From Deltaproteobacteria bacterium (GTDB lineage: Bacteria > Desulfobacterota > Desulfuromonadia > Desulfuromonadales > Geopsychrobacteraceae), in assembly GCA_024280485.1 (NCBI GenBank), contig JAJRQB010000009.1, positions 1 to 36,456 of the forward strand: 36,456 bases of DNA, given 5' to 3'. Shown in pieces: positions 9,033 through 16,621 of the stretch. The number at the start of each line of letters is the position of its first letter. Position 1 is the stretch's first letter. A model generated the notes under the pieces. The model saw nothing but the letters and a program-made list of their open reading frames with translations. It did no database searches and was not told the DNA's origin. Position numbers and translations under genes: made by a program.

Positions 9033-9088
9033 GCCCAACGTCTAATTTGAGCGCCATCGTAGCCGTTCGCTCCAAATTATGGTTATGA
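9033..9088 (-). other. attC-like site (candidate integron cassette recombination site)
   Basis: On the minus strand this 56-base imperfect palindrome ends in GTTGGGC (9039-9033), a perfect GTTRRRY core site, and begins with TCATAAC, a degenerate inverse core. The inner arms ATAATTTGGAGCG and CGCTCAAATTAGAC pair along 12 bases with a single unpaired G, and a 14-base centre separates them. Arm length, one extrahelical base and core position match short attC sites. It sits about 30 bases after the stop of the VOC gene in the same orientation, as in gene cassettes. Against it: only one site, no integrase, and the unpaired base is G in this arm where C is usual. Confidence 0.45.
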
Positions 9089-9117
9089 AATGTCCGGAAT
9101 ACTGGTACGAGAAGACG

Positions 9118-9561
9118 TCACTTCTCTTCCATCTCTAAAACTGAGGGGTCGTAGCAAACGAACTCCACAGAATTACCATCTGGGTCGTGAAAGTGAATCG
9201 AATGCCACCCGAACTGCCCGTATTGTGCTATTCGAATATCTAGACCGAGGCCATGCAGCCTCTCTCTTTCCTGGTCGAATTGTTCCTTCTCCATAGCAAA
9301 CGCAAAGTGGTGTAGCGTGCCGGAACCTGCATCAACCTTCTCTGGCTGAAGGTTATGTGGGCCGCTGTACTCCTTGGATTGATCAAAGATCGCCAGTAAC
9401 TGCGGATGACCTTCGAAATCGTCTGCGACCTTAAGAAACCTGTTGTTTCCAAAACTAGCAAAAGGCTCCAACCCGATTACGTCACGATAGAATGCTGTTA
9501 ACGTGTTGACGTCTGATGTGCGAAGGACTAGTTCGCCAAGTCGTTTGTTTGATGGTTTCAT
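9118..9561 (-). CDS. VOC superfamily (glyoxalase/dioxygenase-like) protein
   Basis: 147 residues forming two beta-alpha-beta-beta-beta modules. The first starts with LGELVLRTSDVNTLTAFYRD, the second contains LHHFAFAM and ends with HFHDPDGNSVEFVCYD; the His in the second module's first strand and the terminal Glu are typical metal ligands. Members include glyoxalase I, extradiol dioxygenases and fosfomycin or bleomycin resistance proteins; substrate cannot be assigned. There is no evident ribosome binding site before the ATG. The gene lies alone between a large hairpin (9652-9736) and the attC-like site, and such proteins are common cargo of integron cassettes. Its base composition looks more A+T-rich than the flanking kinase genes. 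Confidence 0.82.
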   Translation of the reverse strand: MKPSNKRLGELVLRTSDVNTLTAFYRDVIGLEPFASFGNNRFLKVADDFEGHPQLLAIFDQSKEYSGPHNLQPEKVDAGSGTLHHFAFAMEKEQFDQERERLHGLGLDIRIAQYGQFGWHSIHFHDPDGNSVEFVCYDPSVLEMEEK

Positions 9562-9651
9562 ATATAGGTTTTGCTCATAGCTTAGTACATATACGGAATA
9601 TTAGCTGACCAGTAAGTATCAGCCCGCTACCGGTTAATTGTGGTGTTTTGT

Positions 9652-9736
9652 TGTTAAATTTAATAAACGTGATTTCCAGCCACTGCTTTCCCTTACGAAA
9701 GCAATGGCTGAATTTATTAAATCAAAAGGCCTAACT
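9652..9736. repeat. Large imperfect inverted repeat between VOC and the secreted-protein gene
   Basis: TTTAATAAA (9658-9666) pairs with TTTATTAAA (9713-9721), and inside it AGCCA-CT-GCTTTC pairs with GAAAGC-AA-TGGCT around a short loop. The whole is bounded by GTTAAAT and GCCTAAC. It lies 28 bases past the stop of the 9764-10558 gene and could end that transcript, although no uninterrupted T run follows directly. Confidence 0.6.
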
Positions 9737-9763
9737 GGATGCCGTCTAATACATCAGTGAACT

Positions 9764-10558
9764 TTAATCCAACAACTTAGGGGTTTCACCAGACAATTCG
9801 ATCCAAGGATTAGTGTTCAACAGTTTGGTTCCTTCGACGCTGGGTTCTTCATAGCGTATTACAAATTCTTCGGGGCCGTGGGCATAGGCAACAACCAGAC
9901 CATATTCTGGATCTAAATAAGCGCCATGCGGCCCCAAGCCTGGATAACTAATGCGCCATGCCTGTCCGTCCAGCCCCACATGTCCCAGAGTAAGCTTACC
10001 AACAACATCATTGGGTAGTGCAAAGAACCATACCCATGGCCCACCTGATACAATGGTCATCACCTCATCAATCCCCACACCATTATCTGCGCTATTGACG
10101 TGGAGTCTTCCAAACTTATCTTGAACCCAAGCCACAACTTCGGGTGTCATGGATCTCATGTCATAAACTTTCGGATAAGGAGCGTTCCCCCCTTCGGAAG
10201 TTGACAAAAACCCACCCCGGTGCGCCTCAGGCTTTCGACCAGCTTTGCTGATTTGGTCAAGCAATTCCCCGCGATGAAGAGAAAATATTGATAATAACTT
10301 GGTGGCTTCATCAGGGTTAATAGCCCTTGTTTGAGAGGTCTTGAGGATCGGTGTCGCCTCTTCTGGTAAAGGTAACGTGCTCACACGAACCCCGACGGAG
10401 TACAGCACTGCATTGACGTTATCTACACCTGTGGTAACAGGCCTCCCATCACTGTATGAGAGCGTAAGTTTACCTTCTGTTTGCATTTGATCTGCGAAAC
10501 TGTGTACTGGCAGCATTAAAAACAAAGTACATAGCGATAATTTAACCAATTTCATCAT
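9764..10558 (-). CDS. Secreted protein of unknown function
   Basis: 264 residues; I do not recognise the family. A signal peptide is clear (MKLVKLSLCTLFLMLPVHSFAD), so the mature protein is periplasmic or secreted. The mature part has a region rich in Gly/Pro and aromatics (SGGPWVWFFALPNDVVGKLTLGH and later LGPHGAYLDPEYG), with no cysteine and no membrane segment. Two adjacent ATGs (10558, 10555) follow GAGGAG by 9 and 12 bases. It begins about 43 bases after the glutathione transferase gene without a terminator between, so it was probably the second gene of that transcript, opposite the LysR regulator. Function may relate to the same stress or substrate, which is an inference from context only. 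Confidence 0.75.
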   Translation of the reverse strand: MMKLVKLSLCTLFLMLPVHSFADQMQTEGKLTLSYSDGRPVTTGVDNVNAVLYSVGVRVSTLPLPEEATPILKTSQTRAINPDEATKLLSIFSLHRGELLDQISKAGRKPEAHRGGFLSTSEGGNAPYPKVYDMRSMTPEVVAWVQDKFGRLHVNSADNGVGIDEVMTIVSGGPWVWFFALPNDVVGKLTLGHVGLDGQAWRISYPGLGPHGAYLDPEYGLVVAYAHGPEEFVIRYEEPSVEGTKLLNTNPWIELSGETPKLLD

Positions 10559-10601
10559 GACAAGTTTCTCCTCAGGTTTGTCGTTAAAGTTACAAAACGT
10601 A

Positions 10602-11552
10602 TTAGTTGGATCGTCCGTGTGGTTTCAGAAGGTCAAAGTCAGGACCTACAGAGACAATCCCATTGGGGTTGACGTGCAAGTGGCTGCAGAAATAATGCGC
10701 GCGCATACGATCCATATCGACTGTCCCGGCGATACCAGGAACTTGATAGAGTTCACGGAGGTAAGGGCAGAGATTGGCATAGTCCGCAATGCGGCGGCGG
10801 TCAGTTTTGAAATGCGTCACATAAACTGCATCGAAACGAATAAGAGTTGTAAACAACCGCCAGTCAGCCTCGGTGATCTGATTGCCGATAAGGTAGCGCT
10901 GTGATTTCAGCCTGTGATCTAATTTGTCTAGTGTGCCGAAGAGATCGGATATCGCCTCGTCATAGGCCTCCTGTTTTGTCGCGAATCCTGCCCGGTAAAC
11001 ACCAGCATTAACAGGCCCATGGAGGAACGCATTCATCTCATCAATTTCGTTCTGAATTTCTGCGGGACAATAGTCCGTGTCAGAAGGGACAAGATGTTCG
11101 AATGCGCTGTTAAGCATTCGCATGATATCAGCGGAGTCATTGTTAACGATCCGCTTTGTTTTTTTGTCGAATAGAATAGGAACGCTAATCGATCCCGTGT
11201 AGTCAGTATCGGATCGCAAATAGACTTCATAGATATATTCGTCGCGCGGGACACCGGATGTTTCATCAAAAAGATCAGGATCGATTTGCCACCCTACAGG
11301 TCCCATGAGGGTATGCATCTCGGTAGTTGTAATTAAACTCTGAAGCCCCTTCAGGGTGCGCATGATCATGGCCCGGTGACACCAGGGACAGGCTGTGGAT
11401 GTGTAGAGGTGATAGCGTCCTGCTTCCGCAGAGAACTCAGCGGTTGCTTCAGGCTGAATCAAGTTTCGAATTTCGCTATCCAATCGAACGAATTCGCCGT
11501 TAATGGATTATGGTTTTTCACGGAGCGCACCGTCAATAAGCATCTTGGCCAT
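10602..11552 (-). pseudogene. Xi-class glutathione transferase / glutathionyl-hydroquinone reductase, interrupted by an in-frame stop
   Basis: The reading frame from ATG 11552 encodes MAKMLIDGALREKP, then TAA at 11510-11508, then continues in the same frame as SINGEFVRLDSEIRN and the rest of the protein to 10602, about 316 codons in all, the normal size for this family. The active-site motif is ACPWCHR (Cys55 in full numbering), where ACPWAHR is more usual. These enzymes reduce glutathionyl-hydroquinones. A good promoter and AAGGAG lie ahead of ATG 11552, so the true start is upstream of the stop. A TTG at 11483 could give a 293-residue product, but it has no ribosome binding site and would lose the N-terminal segment. 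One base change (for example TTA to TAA) explains the damage; an assembly error is the alternative. Confidence 0.8.
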
Positions 11553-11582
11553 AAACTTTTGTTCTCCTTATTGGTTTAAACA

Positions 11583-11611
11583 AGCATAGCGAGTTTCTGA
11601 ATGGTTGATAA
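11583..11611 (-). promoter_or_regulatory. Predicted promoter of the glutathione transferase transcript
   Basis: On the minus strand TTATCA (11611-11606) and TATGCT (11588-11583) are spaced by 17 bases. It lies about 30 bases before ATG 11552 and inside the divergent intergenic region shared with the LysR gene, where a LysR-type regulator would be expected to bind. Confidence 0.5.
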
Positions 11612-11667
11612 TGGGGTATATTGTAACCGGACAGGTGAGAAAAAGAGAACGAGGAGGCAGTGAAAAC

Positions 11668-12594
11668 ATGGATCAAATAGGGGCATTACCGGTTTTTGTA
11701 GCGGTTGTTGAGAATCATGGCTTCGCTTCGGCAGCGAGGTATTTGGGTGTTTCCAAGTCCGCCGTGAGCAAGCGGATTACGCAATTAGAAGAATATCTTG
11801 GTGCTCGGCTTTTACATCGATCCACCCGAAAGCTCAGCCTCACGGTGGCCGGTGAGCGCTATTTTGCGCGAGCTGTTGAGGCCCTTGCGACGATTCAGGA
11901 AGCCGAAGACGCGGTTTCCGAATTGCAGGGTAAGCCAAAAGGGCGCTTAAAAATCAATGTACCCATGTCTTTCGGCAGATTGCACATCGCGCCAATAATC
12001 GCGAAGTTTCTTAAGCTCTACCCCGATATCGCGATCGACATGATCATGGAAGACCGCGCCGTTGATCTCGTCGACGGTGGCTATGACCTTGCTATTCGAG
12101 GAGGGACATTGCCGGATTCGTCGTTGATCGCCCGAAAGATCGCCCCGTGCCATAATGTGTTAGTGGCATCGTCTAAATATTTGAAAGAGCACAGTGTTCC
12201 CAATACACCTGATGATCTTCACGGCCATAATTGTCTCCATTATGCGTATTTTAGCGATCACCATGAATGGACGCTTATCGGACCAGGTGGCCCGGTAAGA
12301 ATCAGTCCTTCTGGCAATTTTCAGGTCAATAATGGTGAAGCCTTGTTGACAGCTATTTTAGACGGGTGTGGCATTGGAAGAACAACGACGTTTATTGCCG
12401 GTGCTCACATTTTATCTGGAGAACTTGTGCGTGTCTTACCCAAGTTTCAACTCCCCGAACAAACTATGTATGCAGTCTGGCCAGAGCGAAAATATCTGCC
12501 ATTGAAAGTGCGAGTTTTCATCGACTTCATTCTGAACGAGATCGGCGAAGAACAACCTTACTGGGATGAGGGGATAATCCCAAGTATCGAGTGA
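11668..12594 (+). CDS. LysR-family transcriptional regulator
   Basis: 308 residues, standard for the family. N-terminal winged helix-turn-helix (about 3-60) with GFASAARYLGVSKSAVSKRI and LEEYLGARLLHR, then the effector-binding domain from about 90. The ATG at 11668 was chosen because GAGGAGG lies 10 bases upstream; an in-frame ATG at 11605 would add 21 residues before the conserved N-terminus. It is divergent from the glutathione transferase gene with about 115 bases between the starts, the classic arrangement in which a LysR protein controls its neighbour. TATATT at 11617-11622 may be its -10. Ligand unknown; a quinone or other electrophile is an inference from the neighbour. Confidence 0.92.
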   Translation: MDQIGALPVFVAVVENHGFASAARYLGVSKSAVSKRITQLEEYLGARLLHRSTRKLSLTVAGERYFARAVEALATIQEAEDAVSELQGKPKGRLKINVPMSFGRLHIAPIIAKFLKLYPDIAIDMIMEDRAVDLVDGGYDLAIRGGTLPDSSLIARKIAPCHNVLVASSKYLKEHSVPNTPDDLHGHNCLHYAYFSDHHEWTLIGPGGPVRISPSGNFQVNNGEALLTAILDGCGIGRTTTFIAGAHILSGELVRVLPKFQLPEQTMYAVWPERKYLPLKVRVFIDFILNEIGEEQPYWDEGIIPSIE

Positions 12595-12803
12595 GATATT
12601 AACTCCCAGCTCCAACTCAAACCCTAATTAGGTATTTCCGTACACCGACTCGAAAAGCTATATCTCAACGATTTACATAAGAGGTCACCCACAACGCCAG
12701 CTTCACTCGCCCGACTCGCAATTCCTGACACATTGGGTTGCCTTAGTTCTAAAGGGATTTTGGCCGGTGCTGACTGATCGATAAATCACCATATGTCAGA
12801 CAT
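12595..12803. other. Non-coding stretch after the LysR gene
   Basis: No credible coding region in either strand of the 380-base gap 12595-12974. The only structures seen are a short palindrome CCTAATTAGG near 12625 and the two hairpins listed separately. Confidence 0.6.
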
Positions 12804-12839
12804 GAGAAGGGCCTACTCTGAAAAGGGTAGGCCCTTCTT
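12804..12839. terminator. Strong hairpin, probable bidirectional terminator
   Basis: GAGAAGGGCCTAC (12804-12816) pairs over about 12 bases with GTAGGCCCTTCTT (12827-12839), with a 10-base centre. On the plus strand it is followed by GTATT, so the T tract is weak. It lies between the converging LysR and lhgO genes. Confidence 0.6.
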
Positions 12840-12862
12840 GTATTGCACCATTTTCAGAACGA

Positions 12863-12899
12863 GTAACGCCCCAATCTGAACATCAGGCTGGGGCGTTAC
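12863..12899. terminator. Second strong hairpin between LysR and lhgO
   Basis: GTAACGCCCCA (12863-12873) pairs perfectly with TGGGGCGTTAC (12889-12899), and the loop can add a CTGA/TCAG stem. No T run follows on either strand, so termination is likely but not certain; it is 75 bases past the lhgO stop. Confidence 0.5.
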
Positions 12900-12974
12900 T
12901 GCAAGTTGTACTGAATTACATTCCTACATCATCTACAGATTTATCAAACACACAAATCACAACTCAGCATACAG

Positions 12975-14177
12975 TTAGTTTCGTTGCTCCACCTTGTCAC
13001 AGATGTAAGCCCCAATCGGCAATGCTGAAGTAGCGGCCGGCGATGGCGCATTGCAGACATGCAGACTGCGCGGACTTTCGGCAAAGAGGAAATCATGCAC
13101 AAGACTGCCGTCAGCCATAACCGCCTGGGCACGGATTCCAGCTGGATAGGGGCGCAGATCACTCATACCCAGTTGTGGGCAATACTTGCGCACCAATTCA
13201 AGGTAGCCGCGTTTCCACAGGGAATTTTTCATTTCGCCTAGTCCCGAGCGTAGATTGGTCCGCATCACTCGCCAGAATCCCGGATAGCTGAGATTCTCCC
13301 AACTGTCACGCAACGAAAAATTGAACCGCCCGTAACCTTCACGCTTCCAACCGACGACAGCATTCGGTCCGACCGTCACACTGCCGTCGATCATGCGCGT
13401 GAGATGCACGCCCAAAAACGGCAGTTCAGGATCGGGGATCGGATAGATCAGATGAGAAACGATGTCGTTATAATTCTGCGGTAGCTGGTAATACTCTCCC
13501 CGAAAAGGCACGATTCTGAAATCGGCCTCTATTCCGAGCATTTTCAAAACCCGGTCGGCCATCAACCCGGCGCAGCTGACCAGAAAATGCCCCCTGATGC
13601 GCTCCCCACCGTAAACAACCTCAATGAACTTTTCATTCTCATAAATCGCCGTTACCGCCGCAGAAAAAAGGATCTCTCCCCCCAAGGAGGTATACTCCTC
13701 AAGGAGGGCATCGGTGACCTTCTGGTAATCAACAATACCGGTCGCTGGTACCCGCAAGGCGCCGAGTCCGGCAACATTCGGTTCGGCAGCTTTCAACTCT
13801 GCGGCACTGAGTTGGTCAATTTCGATATCATTCTGCCGGCAACGGTCCGCCAGAGCCTCCATACGCTCAATTTCAAGCGCGTTGGTTGCTACCAGCAACT
13901 TTCCACAACGCTGATAGGGGATATTATGCCGCTCGCAATATGCGACCGTTGCTTCTGCTCCTTCGCGACAGAACTTGGCCTTAAGACTCCCCGGAGCATA
14001 ATAGACTCCCGCATGGATCACACCACTATTGTGGCCAGTCTGATGGCGGGCCGCCCCAGCTTCTTTTTCGAGCAGCAAAACCCGTGCAGAGGGAAAGCGT
14101 TGTTTTAGTTGCAGAGCCGTCGACGCGCCAACAATCCCGCCGCCAATCAATAGATAATCATAAGAAGTCTGCATCAT
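12975..14177 (-). CDS. lhgO: L-2-hydroxyglutarate oxidase
   Basis: 400 residues of the FAD-dependent DAO fold. The dinucleotide-binding motif LLIGGGIVGAS is at residues 7-17, followed by the family stretch RHQTGHNSGVIHAGVYY near 45-60 and a C-terminal PSPAATSALPIG. LhgO oxidises L-2-hydroxyglutarate to 2-oxoglutarate at the membrane and passes electrons to quinone; it removes a side product of 2-oxoglutarate reduction and acts in glutarate and lysine breakdown in some bacteria. The start codon overlaps the stop of the upstream permease gene (ATGA), so expression is coupled. No csiD-like glutarate hydroxylase gene is present nearby. A related glycerol-3-phosphate or amino acid oxidase is less likely given the motif set. 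Confidence 0.9.
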   Translation of the reverse strand: MMQTSYDYLLIGGGIVGASTALQLKQRFPSARVLLLEKEAGAARHQTGHNSGVIHAGVYYAPGSLKAKFCREGAEATVAYCERHNIPYQRCGKLLVATNALEIERMEALADRCRQNDIEIDQLSAAELKAAEPNVAGLGALRVPATGIVDYQKVTDALLEEYTSLGGEILFSAAVTAIYENEKFIEVVYGGERIRGHFLVSCAGLMADRVLKMLGIEADFRIVPFRGEYYQLPQNYNDIVSHLIYPIPDPELPFLGVHLTRMIDGSVTVGPNAVVGWKREGYGRFNFSLRDSWENLSYPGFWRVMRTNLRSGLGEMKNSLWKRGYLELVRKYCPQLGMSDLRPYPAGIRAQAVMADGSLVHDFLFAESPRSLHVCNAPSPAATSALPIGAYICDKVEQRN

Positions 14178-16288
14178 TCATCCCCTTGGTTCTCAGGGCT
14201 GACAAGGTAATCGCGTTGTAGTTGATGAATCGCATCGGGTTCGCCGATGAATGTCATTCTGTCGTTTGCCATAAGAACGGTATTGGAACGCGGCACCATC
14301 ATCTCTTCCCCACGACGTAATAACGCAACCAAACTCCCTTCCGGAAGACTGATTTGAGAAAGACTCCGGCCAACAAGTTGCGCTGTTGGTCCCTCATCAC
14401 TCAGCACAAGCGAAAGACAATTCTCATCGCGTAGCAGCAACTCCTTGATATCCTGTTCATTGCTGGTTCGTTGCCAGAGTTCGGCAAAACCTTCTTTTTC
14501 TACCAACCCGGCGATCTGAGCCAACAGTCGTAAATGCAAGGCCGGATTGTCTTCGGGACTGATCAAAAAGAAGACCGCCTGAACCAGTTGACTGTCGTTA
14601 GTACCGGGGTGAAGAGGGTGTGGCACTTCGATCTTCAAGCCGCGTGGGGCACGCACAATCGCCAACAACGCGTGATCAATCCCCTCTGTCCGAAAATGCG
14701 GCAACGCTACTCCGCGTGCCACCGGTGTTGCACCGATTCGAGTCCCCTCAAGAAACTGATCGCCAATCTCCTTGGGAAAGTGGCCGAGTCGTTCGGCAAA
14801 CCAACCGGATACAACTTCGACGGCCTCCTCGAAGGTGGTTCGCTCCTCCAGCGTGACGACATGACTGCCGGCGATGACCTGATCGAAGGGATCCTTCTGG
14901 CGCAGCCCCTTCTCTTTCATAATCTCGCGCAGTTCGTAGTCGAGCCCCTGCTGGCTCAGTCGGCCGAGGCGGGCGAAGATATGAAATATCGCACCACTAC
15001 GCTGAACCTTGAGTCGCGCATAGCTTCGGTACCAGAGGGTGCCGATAAAGATCAAACCCACTGAGAACAGGGTTGGCAACCAGCCCATCTCGACGATAAA
15101 CCAGAGCGGTGCAAAGATGCCGATCAGTTGCATCCAGGGATAAAAGGGAGAGCGATAACCTGGATCGTAGCTATCGAGGCCGCTTTCACGCATAACAATT
15201 ACGGTAAAACAGATCAGTGCAAACATCAGCAACTGAAAGCCGCTGGCCAACTTGGCAATACGCAACGGATCTAAAAACAGCAGAATCAGAACAATGCTCC
15301 CGACGGTGACCAGAATCGACAACACCGGAACCCCATCGCGCAAACGGCTGAATGCAGGCGGCAACAAATTGTCACGCGAGAGAGCCAGAGGATATCGCGA
15401 AGCACTCATGGTGCCAGCATTGGCCACACTGGTAAAGGCGAGGACCGCTGCAAAAGACATGATATAGAGTCCGGGTTTGCCGAAGAAAACTGCCGTGGCA
15501 TCCGCCACCGGTGTCATGGTCGTGGAGAGTTGCGCCATCGGCAAAACGCCAACCATGATGGTCGTTCCCAGGCCGTAGACCAGAAGCGCAGTCAAAAGAG
15601 ACAGGAAGACGCCACGCGGTAAATTTTTTTCTGGATCTTTCACTTCTTCCGACAGAGATGTCACCGTGGTCACACCAACGTAACTGATATATACCAATCC
15701 GGCGGTGGAGATAATCGAATCAAATCCGGCATCAAAAAAACCATCAAAATGGACCGGTTCAATACTGGGCAAACCAACCCCGATAAAACCAGCCAACAGA
15801 GTCAGTAAAAAGAAGACAAGATAAATTTGCAGTCTACCGCTCTTTTTAGAGCCAAACAGGTTCAGAACCCCGATCGCCAAGGCCAGCACAACAGCCAGGC
15901 TACGGATATGCCCCTCCCCGATCTCAGGGATAAAGAGGGCCAGATAATAACCCATTCCCATCAGGGCAAATGAAACCTTAAGAATCAACGCCAGCCAGGT
16001 CCCCATTCCACCGATGGTTCCAAAAAGAGGACCTAGACTTCGATCGAGAAAATAATAAACCCCTCCTGCCCTTGGCATGGCGGTACAGAGTTCAACGATA
16101 CTGAACATAGCGGGCACCAACGGGATGGCAGCCAGCATATATGCCAACACCATCGCGGGGCCAGCCTGAGACGCAGCAATTCCCGGTAACAGAAAAAATC
16201 CCGCACTTAAAGTCGTGCCGGTGGCGATGGCGTAGACGCTAAAGAGGCCTAGATCTTTTTTAAGTTTGTTCTGTTTAGCTGTGGGCAT
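14174..16288 (-). CDS. APC-family permease fused to EIIA-like and RCK_C-like domains
   Basis: 704 residues in three parts. Residues 1-440 are an amino acid/polyamine/organocation permease with about 12 membrane helices, including the family's first-helix motif TGTTLSAGFFLLPG and EEVKDPEKNLPRG. Residues about 465-620 resemble a PTS EIIA type-2 domain with GVALPHFRTEGIDHALLAI, whose His near residue 530 matches the phosphorylation site. Residues about 635-700 resemble a TrkA-C/RCK_C domain (VGRSLSQISLPEGSLVALLRRG). The cytoplasmic half therefore looks like a regulatory module sensing phosphorylation state or a small ligand. Substrate unknown. GAGG lies 5 bases before the ATG. Overlap with lhgO suggests uptake or efflux of a dicarboxylate-related amino acid, which is inference. 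Confidence 0.88.
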   Translation of the reverse strand: MPTAKQNKLKKDLGLFSVYAIATGTTLSAGFFLLPGIAASQAGPAMVLAYMLAAIPLVPAMFSIVELCTAMPRAGGVYYFLDRSLGPLFGTIGGMGTWLALILKVSFALMGMGYYLALFIPEIGEGHIRSLAVVLALAIGVLNLFGSKKSGRLQIYLVFFLLTLLAGFIGVGLPSIEPVHFDGFFDAGFDSIISTAGLVYISYVGVTTVTSLSEEVKDPEKNLPRGVFLSLLTALLVYGLGTTIMVGVLPMAQLSTTMTPVADATAVFFGKPGLYIMSFAAVLAFTSVANAGTMSASRYPLALSRDNLLPPAFSRLRDGVPVLSILVTVGSIVLILLFLDPLRIAKLASGFQLLMFALICFTVIVMRESGLDSYDPGYRSPFYPWMQLIGIFAPLWFIVEMGWLPTLFSVGLIFIGTLWYRSYARLKVQRSGAIFHIFARLGRLSQQGLDYELREIMKEKGLRQKDPFDQVIAGSHVVTLEERTTFEEAVEVVSGWFAERLGHFPKEIGDQFLEGTRIGATPVARGVALPHFRTEGIDHALLAIVRAPRGLKIEVPHPLHPGTNDSQLVQAVFFLISPEDNPALHLRLLAQIAGLVEKEGFAELWQRTSNEQDIKELLLRDENCLSLVLSDEGPTAQLVGRSLSQISLPEGSLVALLRRGEEMMVPRSNTVLMANDRMTFIGEPDAIHQLQRDYLVSPENQGDE

Positions 16289-16345
16289 CCCGACCTCATG
16301 ACATTAAATATTAAATATTGAAGGAGGTAAATAATAACATAGAAT

Positions 16346-16515
16346 TCTAGCAGCCTGTCGGACTATCAGAACTGAAGTGAAAACTTGGATGATTGAGGTC
16401 AGATTTTGGCTTGTTTGAGAGTAATAGCCGTAGCTATTGGTAGAAAAATAGCTGAAATATGGACCAATCAGACGGGTTTGCAGCCAGTTCATGGATAGTC
16501 CGACAGACTGCCAGA
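16346..16515. mobile_element. MITE-like element with ~30-bp imperfect terminal inverted repeats
   Basis: The left end (16346-16374) and the reverse complement of the right end (16485-16515) share CTGTCGGACTATC, a GAACTG and an outer TCT-GCAG, differing at a few positions and two inserted bases. The 110-base centre holds a small palindrome AATAGC-CGTA-GCTATT (16423-16438) and no convincing gene. It occupies the gap upstream of the permease gene. Size, ends and lack of coding fit a non-autonomous transposon remnant or a dispersed repeat; no clear target duplication was seen. Confidence 0.6.
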
Positions 16516-16552
16516 CACTTGTAATGAGAAACAGATCGCTATAAAGCACAGA

Positions 16553-16580
16553 AACCGGGCCCTTTCGCATGAGCCCGGTT
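16553..16580 (-). terminator. Probable terminator of the small gene at 16622-16870
   Basis: On the minus strand AACCGGGC and GCCCGGTT pair around a 12-base loop, followed by TTTCTGTGCTTTA. It begins 41 bases after the stop of that gene. Confidence 0.5.
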
Positions 16581-16621
16581 CAACGGCTGTTCAATTTCAT
16601 TCAAGCATTCACCCAAAGAAA

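Noticed and set aside
9006-9033. CACGGC/GCCGTG hairpin after the attC-like site as a terminator
   Set aside because: Six base pairs, 16-base loop and no T run on either strand.
9730-9736. GTTAGGC on the minus strand as a second attC core
   Set aside because: No matching inverse core or paired arms upstream of it; the palindrome it borders is in the opposite orientation to an attC site.
13587-14108. Plus-strand open frame of 173 codons opposite lhgO
   Set aside because: Antisense shadow of lhgO with no start context.
16304-16570. Minus-strand open frame of 88 codons over the MITE-like element
   Set aside because: It runs through the inverted ends and the terminator-like hairpin, with no ribosome binding site.
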